Below, piece after piece: positions 49,606 to 57,467 of a stretch of DNA of 64,000 nucleotides. Position 1 is the stretch's first letter; each line of letters starts with the position of its first letter. Source of the DNA: Burkholderiales bacterium (lineage in GTDB: Bacteria; Pseudomonadota; Gammaproteobacteria; Burkholderiales; Burkholderiaceae_C); the NCBI GenBank assembly GCA_028872015.1, contig JAGWLO010000001.1:99015-163014 (forward strand), read 5' to 3'. A program made the position numbers and the translations under genes. The notes beneath the pieces were generated by a model. The model ran no database searches and was not told where the DNA came from. It saw nothing but the letters and a program-made list of their open reading frames with translations.

Positions 49606-50247
49606 ATGTGGCTGCGTGCAGGTTCGGTCGTCGTGTGGGCATTGGTGGCGGGCAGTGCCGTCTTCTGGGGCCTGCGCCTGTTCACGGCCGCACCCGGCAT
49701 GCCCGCGGGCACGCAGCCCGCCACCTCGGTGGCCAGCGCGCAGGCCGACTTGACGCGGCTGCTCGGCGCCGACCCCGTGGCCGCCGAACCGGTGGCGGCC
49801 GCGGCCGATGCCCGCTTCCACCTGCTGGGGGTGGTGAGCCCGCGCGCAGGCGCACCGGCCGAGGCGCGCCAGGGCCTGGCCTTGATCGCGGTGGACGGCA
49901 AGCCGGCGCGCGCCTTCCATGTCGGCGCTGCCGTCACCGACAGCGCGCAGCTCCAGTCCGTGAGCCCGCGCGGCGCCACGCTGGGTCCGCGCGACGGCAG
50001 GGGCGGCACCGTCGCGCTCAGCCTGCCGCCCCTGGCGCCGGCCGCCACGGGCCCGCTGCCGGCGGCCGCGGGCAGCCCTGGGGCCGGCATCGGCCCTGCG
50101 CCCGCGACGCCGGGGCTGGCCTACCGGCCGGCGCTGAGCCCGCCGCTGCCGCGGCCTTTCGGAACGACCGGAACGACCGGAACGACCGGCGCACCCGTCA
50201 TGACCGACATGAGCGGCACGGCCCCCAGCGGCGAAGCGGCGCGCTAG
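49606..50247 (+). CDS. gspC: Type II secretion protein GspC (short, no PDZ domain)
   Basis: 213-aa inner-membrane protein with one helix (VVVWALVAGSAVFWGLRLF) and a homology region (FHLLGVVSPRAG, GLALIAVDGKPARAFHVG) that contacts the secretin N0 domain. The C-terminal PDZ domain found in many GspC proteins is missing; the tail is Pro/Ala/Gly-rich. It is transcribed divergently from the rest of the operon. A 9-bp tandem repeat encodes GTTGTTGTTG near the end. Confidence 0.85.
   Translation: MWLRAGSVVVWALVAGSAVFWGLRLFTAAPGMPAGTQPATSVASAQADLTRLLGADPVAAEPVAAAADARFHLLGVVSPRAGAPAEARQGLALIAVDGKPARAFHVGAAVTDSAQLQSVSPRGATLGPRDGRGGTVALSLPPLAPAATGPLPAAAGSPGAGIGPAPATPGLAYRPALSPPLPRPFGTTGTTGTTGAPVMTDMSGTAPSGEAAR
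50161..50187 (+). repeat. 9-bp tandem repeat, three copies, within gspC
   Basis: GGAACGACC repeats three times without change at 50161, 50170 and 50179, encoding Gly-Thr-Thr units in the low-complexity tail of GspC. Copy number could vary by slippage without changing frame. Confidence 0.85.
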
Positions 50248-50257
50248 CCGGCCGGCG

Positions 50258-51328
50258 TCAGCCCGGCGGCTGCGCGTCGGGGTCGGCCAGCTCGCCGGGG
50301 CGCGACGGCCCGGCGTCCTCGCCATCGGCCACCTCGGTCAGCAGCGCCGCGGCGCTGCGCACCAGCGGCCAGGCCAGCGTGGCGCCGGTGCCGTCGGTGC
50401 TGTGCATGCCCAGCTCGAGCAGCGCGGTGGCCTGGAACAGGTTCAGCGCCTGGTCCAGCCCGAGGTGGCCGTGGCTGCGGCAGAACACGCAGTAGTCGGT
50501 GACGGGCTGCGCGATGCGGGCCGCCAGCATCAGCGCGGCGCAGGCGGGCAGGCCATCGACCATCAGCAGGTGGCGCTTGCTGGCGGCCATCAGCATCACG
50601 CCCACCATCACCGCGACCTCGAAGCCGCCGAAGGCCGCCAGCACCTCGATCGGGTCGATCACGTCGCGGTGCCGGCTCTCCACGCCCTGCAGCACCAGCA
50701 TCAGGTGCGCCAGCGCGTCTTCGTCCATGTCGGGGCCGGAGACGACGAGGTCGAGCACCGGCGCGTCGGCCAGTCGCGCCAGCACCAGGGCGGCGCTCTC
50801 GTGCGCGCCCACGCCCACGCCGGCCACGATGGTGCAGTTGCCGCGCAGCTTGTCGCCGATCTCCATGCCGGCGCGCAGCCCGGCGTGCGCCTGTTCCAGC
50901 GACATGGCCGACGAGACCCGGGCGTTGCGCGTGGCGTGGGCGATCTTGCGCGTGAGCAGCCGGTCGTGCGCCGGCAGGTCGTCGGCCATGCCGCAGTCGA
51001 CCACCGTGACGGCCAGCTGCTGGGCGCGCGCGAACACGCTCAACGGCAGCTGGTTCGTCAGCAGCAGGCGCACCGTCTCGTGCGTGGGCCGGCCCTGGGC
51101 GTCGGGGATGCCGTCCACCGCCAGGCCGTGGTCGGCGGCGAAGACCAGCAGCTGCGGATCGCGCAGCCGCGGCTTCAGGGTGTTCTGCATCAGGCCCAGC
51201 CGAACCGCCAGCGGCTCGAGCTCGCCCAGGCTACCCCCCACTTCGTTGCGGCGTTGCAGCTTGGCGCGCAGGGCGCGCTCAAGCAGCGGGTTGGTCGTGG
51301 GCGTGACCAGCGAGCGTTGAACGACCAT
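50258..51328 (-). CDS. Divergent CobT-like nucleotide phosphoribosyltransferase
   Basis: 356-aa protein with the CobT fold (LVFAADHGLAVDGI near the N-terminus, VLAAFGGFEVAVMVGVMLMAA, VTDYCVFCRSHGHLG). CobT makes alpha-ribazole phosphate for the lower ligand of cobamides. Two diagnostic sites differ. The GEMGIGNTT stretch reads GDKLRGNCTIVAGVGVG, and the catalytic Glu of the GEGTGA motif is Asp (STDGTGATLA). It may use another base or have another role. No other cobalamin gene is nearby. It ends 10 bp from the gspC stop. Confidence 0.75.
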   Translation of the reverse strand: MVVQRSLVTPTTNPLLERALRAKLQRRNEVGGSLGELEPLAVRLGLMQNTLKPRLRDPQLLVFAADHGLAVDGIPDAQGRPTHETVRLLLTNQLPLSVFARAQQLAVTVVDCGMADDLPAHDRLLTRKIAHATRNARVSSAMSLEQAHAGLRAGMEIGDKLRGNCTIVAGVGVGAHESAALVLARLADAPVLDLVVSGPDMDEDALAHLMLVLQGVESRHRDVIDPIEVLAAFGGFEVAVMVGVMLMAASKRHLLMVDGLPACAALMLAARIAQPVTDYCVFCRSHGHLGLDQALNLFQATALLELGMHSTDGTGATLAWPLVRSAAALLTEVADGEDAGPSRPGELADPDAQPPG

Positions 51329-51362
51329 GCCCGCAGTGTAGCGACGGGCTGTCGGCGCCCGG

Positions 51363-52958
51363 CTACTGCAGGAACAGCTGCACCACCGGGTTGCGCGACT
51401 CTTCCGTGCACGGGTAGTCCAGCGAGCGCAGGAACCCGAGGAAGGCCGCCTCGTCGCCCGCCGGCACCTGGATGCCGACCAGGATGCGGCCGTAGTCGGC
51501 GCCCTGGTTGCGGTAGTGGAAGAGGCTGATGTTCCAGCCCGGGTGCATGGCGGCCAGAAAACGCATCAACGCGCCCGGCCGCTCGGGGAACTGGAAGCGG
51601 AACAGCCGCTCGTCGCGCGCGAGCTCGCTGCGCCCGCCCACCATGTGCCGCACATGCTCCTTGGCCAGCTCGTCGTCGGTGAGGTTGACGGTGGCGAAGC
51701 CCTGCTTCACGAACTGGCGCTCCAGGCGCTCGGCCTCGTCGCGGCGCTGGATTGCCAGGCCCACGAACACATGGGCCACGCGCGCGTCGCTGATGCGGTA
51801 GTTGAACTCGGTCACCGCGCGCGGGCCCAGCAGCTCGCAGAAGCGCTTGAACGAGCCGCGCTCCTCGGGGATGGTCACCGCGAACAGCGCCTCGCGCTGC
51901 TCGCCGAACTCGGCCCGCTCGGCGACGAAGCGCAGGCGGTCGAAGTTCATGTTCGCGCCGCAGGTGATGGCCACCAGCGTGCGGCCCTTGAGCTTGTGCG
52001 CGGCCGCGTACTGCTTGATCGCGGCCACGCCCAGGGCACCGGCCGGCTCGAGCACGCTGCGGGTGTCCTGGAACACGTCCTTGATCGCCGCGCACACGGC
52101 ATCGGTGTCCACGAGCACGTAGTCGTCGACCAGCGCGCGCGCGATGCGGAAGGTCTCCTCGCCCACCAGCTTCACCGCGGTGCCGTCGGAGAACAGCCCC
52201 ACCTCGGGCAGCGTCACGCGCCGCCCGCGCTGCACCGAGCGCCACATCGCGTCCGAATCGACGGTCTGCACGCCGATGACGCGGATCTCGGGCCGCACGG
52301 CCTTGATGTAGGCGGCCACGCCCGAGACCAGGCCGCCGCCGCCGATGGCCACGAACACGGCGTCGATCGGCCCCTGGTGCTGGCGCAGGATCTCCATCGC
52401 CACCGTGCCCTGGCCGGCGATCACGTCGGGGTCGTCGAAGGGGTGGACGAAGGTCAGGCCCTGCGCCTGCTGCAGGGTCAGCGCATGGGCATGGGCGTCG
52501 GAGTAGCTGTCGCCCTCGAGCACGACCTCGGCGCCCAGCGCCTGCACCGCGTCCACCTTCAGCCGCGGCGTCGTCACCGGCATCACGATCACGGCCTTGC
52601 AGCCGAGCTTCCTGGCCGCCAGCGCCACGCCTTGCGCATGGTTGCCGGCCGAGGCGCAGATGACGCCGCGCGCCAGCGCCTCGGGCGCCAGGCGCACCAT
52701 CTTGTTGTACGCGCCGCGCAGCTTGAAGCTGAACACGGGCTGCTGGTCCTCGCGCTTGAGCAGCACCTGGTTGCCCAGGCGCCGCGAGAGCACGCGCGCG
52801 GGCTCGAGCGCCGTCTCGCGCGCCACGTCGTACACGCGCGCCGTGAGGATGCGCTGCAGGTAGCTGCCGGCGATCGCGCGCGCGCGGCTCGACAGCGGGC
52901 GCAGCGCGCCCTGCGGCGGGGCCGGGCTGGCGGATTCGGCGGCGGATCGGGCGGGCAT
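51363..52958 (-). CDS. ilvA: Threonine ammonia-lyase, biosynthetic
   Basis: 531-aa PLP enzyme that converts threonine to 2-oxobutanoate, the first step of isoleucine synthesis. The Schiff-base lysine is K79 in SFKLRGAYNK; the PLP phosphate loop is GGGGLVSG. Two C-terminal ACT-like regulatory domains (about 345-430 and 440-531) mark the isoleucine-inhibited biosynthetic form. The ATG at 52958 follows a TATGAT -10-like box (minus strand 52993-52988), just downstream of the small-RNA terminator. Confidence 0.95.
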   Translation of the reverse strand: MPARSAAESASPAPPQGALRPLSSRARAIAGSYLQRILTARVYDVARETALEPARVLSRRLGNQVLLKREDQQPVFSFKLRGAYNKMVRLAPEALARGVICASAGNHAQGVALAARKLGCKAVIVMPVTTPRLKVDAVQALGAEVVLEGDSYSDAHAHALTLQQAQGLTFVHPFDDPDVIAGQGTVAMEILRQHQGPIDAVFVAIGGGGLVSGVAAYIKAVRPEIRVIGVQTVDSDAMWRSVQRGRRVTLPEVGLFSDGTAVKLVGEETFRIARALVDDYVLVDTDAVCAAIKDVFQDTRSVLEPAGALGVAAIKQYAAAHKLKGRTLVAITCGANMNFDRLRFVAERAEFGEQREALFAVTIPEERGSFKRFCELLGPRAVTEFNYRISDARVAHVFVGLAIQRRDEAERLERQFVKQGFATVNLTDDELAKEHVRHMVGGRSELARDERLFRFQFPERPGALMRFLAAMHPGWNISLFHYRNQGADYGRILVGIQVPAGDEAAFLGFLRSLDYPCTEESRNPVVQLFLQ

Positions 52959-52999
52959 CGGGCGAGGGGCGTCCAGCGGGGCCGCGGATCATAGCGACG

Positions 53000-53031
53000 A
53001 AAAAAAGCCCGGAGCTTTGGGGCCCCGGGCT
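53000..53031 (-). terminator. Intrinsic terminator of the candidate small RNA
   Basis: On the minus strand AGCCCGG pairs with CCGGGCT around a 12-nt loop and is followed by seven T. It lies ~42 bp upstream of the ilvA start and ends the short transcript described next. Confidence 0.8.
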
Positions 53032-53095
53032 GAATCCACCGTTGTTGGAGGTGGAGGAGACAATGGGTGACTGAGCTTCATCAGCCGCTGTCGAT
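53000..53095 (-). ncRNA. Candidate ~95-nt small RNA with anti-Shine-Dalgarno loop, upstream of ilvA
   Basis: A well-formed sigma-70 promoter is followed ~95 nt later by an intrinsic terminator, with no convincing protein gene between. A GCTTCATC/GATGAAGC stem (53075-53100) lies at the 5' end and would be partly cut if transcription starts at 53095. Next is an unstructured stretch with CUCCUCCACCUCC, complementary to Shine-Dalgarno sequences, which a short UUGU/ACAA stem could expose. Then comes the terminator hairpin. The alternative is an ilvA leader: a 40-codon frame in it contains LSPPPPTTV, but it has no ribosome site and no Ile codons, and ilvA has its own -10 box. A trans-acting sRNA is favoured. 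Confidence 0.55.
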
Positions 53096-53101
53096 GAAGC
53101 C

Positions 53102-53129
53102 AATATAGCATCTGAATGCTGCAGTGCAA
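53102..53129 (-). promoter_or_regulatory. Sigma-70 promoter of the candidate small RNA
   Basis: On the minus strand TTGCAC (53129-53124) and TATATT (53107-53102) are 16 bp apart, and the -10 is extended (TGCTATATT). This is one of the best promoter matches in the window. Expected start of transcription is near 53095. Confidence 0.65.
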
Positions 53130-53215
53130 TATGTCGCCGGCCACGTCAGTTGGGGCCGGCGGCGGAAAATCCCTCGCGCCCTGACGAAGCGCACCGAACA
53201 AGGACCCGACGCACC

Positions 53216-53638
53216 ATGGAATGCACCATCAACTGGATGCCGGGCACCGGCATGGGCTTCGTGGCCGAGACCGGCAGCGGCCACTTCCTGACGATGGATG
53301 GCGCACCCGACGGCGGCGGACGCAACCTGGCGCCGCGGCCGATGGAAACCGTGCTCGCCGGCACCGGCGGCTGCACCGCGTACGACGTGGTGCTGATCCT
53401 CCAACGCGGCCGCCACGACGTGCGCGGCTGCCAGGTGCGGCTGCAGGCCGAGCGCGCCGAGTCCGACCCGAAGGTGTTCACGCGCATCGCGATGCACTTC
53501 ACCGTCACCGGCCGCGCGCTGCCGCCTGCAGCGGTGGAGCGCGCCATCGCGCTGTCGCACGAGCGTTACTGCTCGGCCAGCATCATGCTCGGCAAGACGG
53601 CCGAGATCGCGACCAGCTTCGAGATCGTGGAAGGCTGA
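53216..53638 (+). CDS. OsmC/YhfA-family protein
   Basis: 140-aa OsmC-like protein. The two redox Cys are in GGCTAYDVVLILQRGRHDV and SHERYCSASIMLGKTAEI. OsmC/Ohr enzymes reduce organic peroxides with thiols, but the YhfA subgroup, which this resembles in length and in the ILQRGR helix, has no settled substrate. ATG at 53216 begins MECTINW. It is monocistronic, between the small RNA and coq7. Confidence 0.85.
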   Translation: MECTINWMPGTGMGFVAETGSGHFLTMDGAPDGGGRNLAPRPMETVLAGTGGCTAYDVVLILQRGRHDVRGCQVRLQAERAESDPKVFTRIAMHFTVTGRALPPAAVERAIALSHERYCSASIMLGKTAEIATSFEIVEG

Positions 53639-53654
53639 GGGCCGCGGCCGGCGC

Positions 53655-54281
53655 TCAGACGCGGTGCGCCACCGTCGTCATGACGCGCGCCGCGCCGCGC
53701 ATCGCCCAGCGCACCGGGGCCGGCAGTGCGGCCGCGCCGACCGCCGCGGCGGCATCGGCGTGGCGCCGCTCGTCGTGCTGCATCACCTCGACGATGGCGC
53801 GCGAGCGGGCGTCACCCGCCGGCAGGCGGTCGAGGTGCCCGGCCAGATGCTGTTCGACCTGGCGCTCGGTCTCGACGACGAAGCCCAGGCTCACCGCGTC
53901 GCCCAGCCGCCCTGCCACCAGGCCGATGCCGAAGGCGCCGGCGTACCACAGCGGGCTGAGCCAGCTGGCGTGGCTGCCCAGTTCGGCCAGCCGCTGCTGG
54001 GTCCAGGCCAGGTGGTCGGTCTCCTCGCGCGCGGCCTGCAGCATCTGCTGGCGCAGCGCCGGCGTGCGCGCCGTCAGCGCCTGCGCCTGGTACAGCGCCT
54101 GGGCGCAGATCTCGCCCACGTGGTTCACGCGCATCAGCGCGCCCGAGCGGTGCCGATCGTCGGCGCCCAGCGCATCGGGCGGGATGGCCGCGGCGGGGCT
54201 GGGCCGAGCGGCGTGCACGGCGCCGGCGATCGTCCGCAACGCGTTGTCGACGCTGGCGATCAGGGTATCTACGCGGGTCAT
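53655..54281 (-). CDS. coq7: 3-demethoxyubiquinol 3-hydroxylase Coq7
   Basis: 208-aa di-iron hydroxylase of ubiquinone synthesis that adds the last ring hydroxyl. The carboxylate/His ligands lie in [31 protein letters not shown] and [10 protein letters not shown]. It is membrane-associated through a hydrophobic face. The N-terminal ~25 residues precede the ferritin-like bundle. This Coq7 type is common in Betaproteobacteria in place of flavin-dependent UbiF. Confidence 0.93.
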   Translation of the reverse strand: MTRVDTLIASVDNALRTIAGAVHAARPSPAAAIPPDALGADDRHRSGALMRVNHVGEICAQALYQAQALTARTPALRQQMLQAAREETDHLAWTQQRLAELGSHASWLSPLWYAGAFGIGLVAGRLGDAVSLGFVVETERQVEQHLAGHLDRLPAGDARSRAIVEVMQHDERRHADAAAAVGAAALPAPVRWAMRGAARVMTTVAHRV

Positions 54282-54335
54282 GATCGCGGGCGAGCATAGC
54301 CGATCAACGCTCTTGATGACGCTTTGCCCGCACGT

Positions 54336-54367
54336 TGTTGTCAGGCAACAGGGCCTGGGGATTTAAT
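54336..54367 (+). promoter_or_regulatory. Porin promoter overlapped by an inverted repeat
   Basis: TTGTCA (54338-54343) and TTTAAT (54362-54367) with 18-bp spacing form a plausible sigma-70 promoter. TGTTG-5 bp-CAACA (54336-54350) covers the -35 and could be an operator. The predicted 5' leader before the porin ATG is ~125 nt, long enough for small-RNA control. Confidence 0.45.
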
Positions 54368-54499
54368 GGGCAAGCCTTGGCAATAGCGCCGGCCGTCTGG
54401 TGCAATACGGCAACTTCCGCTGAGGAGGTTAGCCTGATCGGCCCTGTCAGGGTGACGTCCATGATCGGGACCTCTTGTTCAACCTAGGAGATAGTCGCA

Positions 54500-55552
54500 A
54501 TGAAAAAATCACTGCTCGCCCTGGCAGCGCTGACCGCGTTCGCAGGCGCGGCTTCGGCCCAATCGTCGGTCACCTTGTTCGGCATCGTTGACGCCAACGT
54601 TCGCAGCGTCGACAACGGTCCGGCAGGCAAGCTTCGCACTCAAAGCACCGACGGCATGTCCTCCAGCCGGTTCGGCGTGCGTGGCATCGAAGACCTGGGT
54701 GGCGGCCTGAAGGCCGGCTTCTGGCTCGAAGGTGCGCTCGGTGCCGACACGGGCGGCGGCGCCCCCTCGGTGGGCAACGGCGGCTCGGCGCTCACCTGGC
54801 AGCGTCGTTCGACCGTCAGCCTGATGGGTGACTTCGGCGAGATCCGCCTCGGTCGCGACTACACGCCGACCTTCCTGAACATCGTCTCCTTCGACCCGTT
54901 CAACTACGTCGGCGTGGCCACGATCGCCAACACCCGCAGCCTGAATGTCGGCTCGGCCGGCGTCAACGGCGATGTTCGCGCCAACAACCAAGTCAGCTAC
55001 TTCCTGCCGTCGCTGGGTGGCGTCTACGGCCAGGTTTCGGTGTCGGCCGGCGAAGGCGTCACCAGCGCCTACAACAAGTCGTACGGTGGTCGCATCGGCT
55101 ACGCGGCCGGCCCGATCAACGTCTCCGGTGCCTACCGCACCGTCCGGCAATCCGGCACGATGATCTCCGACTACAAGATCGCAAGCCTCGCCGGGTCCTA
55201 CGACTTCGGCGTCGCCAAGATCAACCTGATCGGCGAGCAGACCAAGTACTCCAGCGCCAAGCAGAACCTGATCAACGGCAGCGTCGTGGTGCCGTTCGGC
55301 GCGTCGTCGATCATCCTGGCCTACACGCGCTCCACGGGCAACTCGCTCACGGTCACGGACGCGTACAAGAACAGCAACATCGGCCTCGGCTATCGCTACA
55401 GCCTGTCGAAGCGGACCACGCTGTACGCCAACTACGGCCGAGATGCGAACGGCAACAACGCGATGTTCACCGCGTCTGGCGCCGGCCCCACCCCGATCAG
55501 CACCGGCTTCACCTCGACCGGCTACGAGATGGGCATCAACCACGCGTTCTGA
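54500..55552 (+). CDS. Betaproteobacterial general porin
   Basis: 350-aa outer-membrane beta-barrel of the Gram-negative porin (Porin_4) family. The signal peptide MKKSLLALAALTAFAGAASA is cleaved before QSSVTLFGIVD. Typical features are SRFGVRGIEDLGGGLKAGFWLE, FGEIRLGRDYTP and the C-terminal strand ending YEMGINHAF with terminal Phe for BAM recognition. A TAGGAG site precedes the ATG. Codon use is less extreme than in neighbours, as expected for a highly expressed gene. A strong terminator follows. Confidence 0.95.
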   Translation: MKKSLLALAALTAFAGAASAQSSVTLFGIVDANVRSVDNGPAGKLRTQSTDGMSSSRFGVRGIEDLGGGLKAGFWLEGALGADTGGGAPSVGNGGSALTWQRRSTVSLMGDFGEIRLGRDYTPTFLNIVSFDPFNYVGVATIANTRSLNVGSAGVNGDVRANNQVSYFLPSLGGVYGQVSVSAGEGVTSAYNKSYGGRIGYAAGPINVSGAYRTVRQSGTMISDYKIASLAGSYDFGVAKINLIGEQTKYSSAKQNLINGSVVVPFGASSIILAYTRSTGNSLTVTDAYKNSNIGLGYRYSLSKRTTLYANYGRDANGNNAMFTASGAGPTPISTGFTSTGYEMGINHAF

Positions 55553-55572
55553 CCGGCTCCGTCCGGCACGCC

Positions 55573-55602
55573 AAAACAGCCACCTCGGTGGCTGTTTTTT
55601 TT
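55573..55602 (+). terminator. Rho-independent terminator after the porin gene
   Basis: CAGCCAC and GTGGCTG pair around a CTCG tetraloop, flanked by AAAA on the left and eight T on the right, 21 bp after the porin stop. The flanking A and T runs make it usable in both directions, but lysA ends from the other side 20 bp away. Confidence 0.9.
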
Positions 55603-55621
55603 CGTCCGTCGCGAGGGCGGT

Positions 55622-56895
<1,274 letters not shown>

Positions 56896-56899
<4 letters not shown>

Positions 56900-57105
56900 T
56901 GCGCGGGTGCGGAGGCGGCGCCCGCAGGGCTGGAAGCGACCGCGGCTGGCAACGCGGCCGTGGCCGGCAGCCACAGCGGCCCCTTCTGGCCGCAGCCGGC
57001 CAGGGCCGTCATCACCGGCAGCGACAGCAGCATGCCCTGCAAACGACCCGGCCGCCGCGCGGCCCGCGCGCCGCGATCTACACTGAAACGCACCCACTTC
57101 CCCAT
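56896..57105 (-). CDS. lptM: LPS-assembly lipoprotein LptM (YifL)
   Basis: 69-aa small lipoprotein. The lipobox LAGC is followed by the hallmark GQKGPLWLP; LptM in E. coli stabilises the LptDE translocon. The ATG at 57105 gives a long basic n-region (about 24 residues); an internal ATG would leave the signal peptide too short. The lptM-lysA pair with cyaY on the other strand is a conserved layout. Confidence 0.88.
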
Positions 57106-57112
57106 GCCCAGG

Positions 57113-57118
57113 ATTTTA
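57113..57118 (-). promoter_or_regulatory. -10 element directly upstream of lptM-lysA
   Basis: On the minus strand TAAAAT lies 7 nt before the lptM ATG and overlaps the start codon of the divergent cyaY gene. Only 12 bp separate the two start codons, so lptM is probably leaderless and each promoter lies partly in the other gene. Confidence 0.5.
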
Positions 57119-57453
57119 TGAGCAGTCCCCTGACCGACGCCGACTACGTGCGCGAGGCCGGTGCGCTGCTGGCGCACATCGAGGCCACGGCCGACCGCTG
57201 GCTGCAGGACGACGTGATCGACATCGACACCGCGCGCACGGGCGGCCTGCTCGAGCTGAGTTTTCCCGACGGCAGCCAGATCATCGTGAACCTGCAGCCG
57301 CCGCTGCACGAGGTGTGGCTGGCGGCGCGCGCCGGCGGATTCCACTTCCGCTGGGCCGACGGGCGCTGGCGCGACACGCGCGACGACAGCGAATTCCTGG
57401 CCGTGCTGTCCCGCCACGCCAGTGCGCAGGCGGGGCAGCCGCTGGTGTTCTGA
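57118..57453 (+). CDS. cyaY: Frataxin-like iron protein CyaY
   Basis: 111-aa frataxin homologue that binds iron and modulates Fe-S cluster assembly with IscS. It has the acidic first helix (TDADYVREAGALLAHIEATADRW), the strand segment LELSFPDGSQIIVNLQ and the EVWLAARAGGFHF core. The likely promoter (TACACT at 57079-57084) lies inside lptM. Divergent from lptM. Confidence 0.94.
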   Translation: MSSPLTDADYVREAGALLAHIEATADRWLQDDVIDIDTARTGGLLELSFPDGSQIIVNLQPPLHEVWLAARAGGFHFRWADGRWRDTRDDSEFLAVLSRHASAQAGQPLVF

Positions 57454-57467
57454 GCCCGGCCGACCGC

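Noticed and set aside
53051..53074. Tiny plus-strand frame (ATG GGT GAC TGA) behind a strong GGAGG site
   Set aside because: The apparent ribosome site is simply the complement of the C-rich segment of the minus-strand RNA, and a three-codon frame is not a gene.
52997..53110. Leader peptide with PPPPTT as an ilvA attenuator
   Set aside because: There is no ribosome site, no Ile codons, and no alternative antiterminator stem that I can draw convincingly, so an independent small RNA was preferred; the idea is kept as an alternative.
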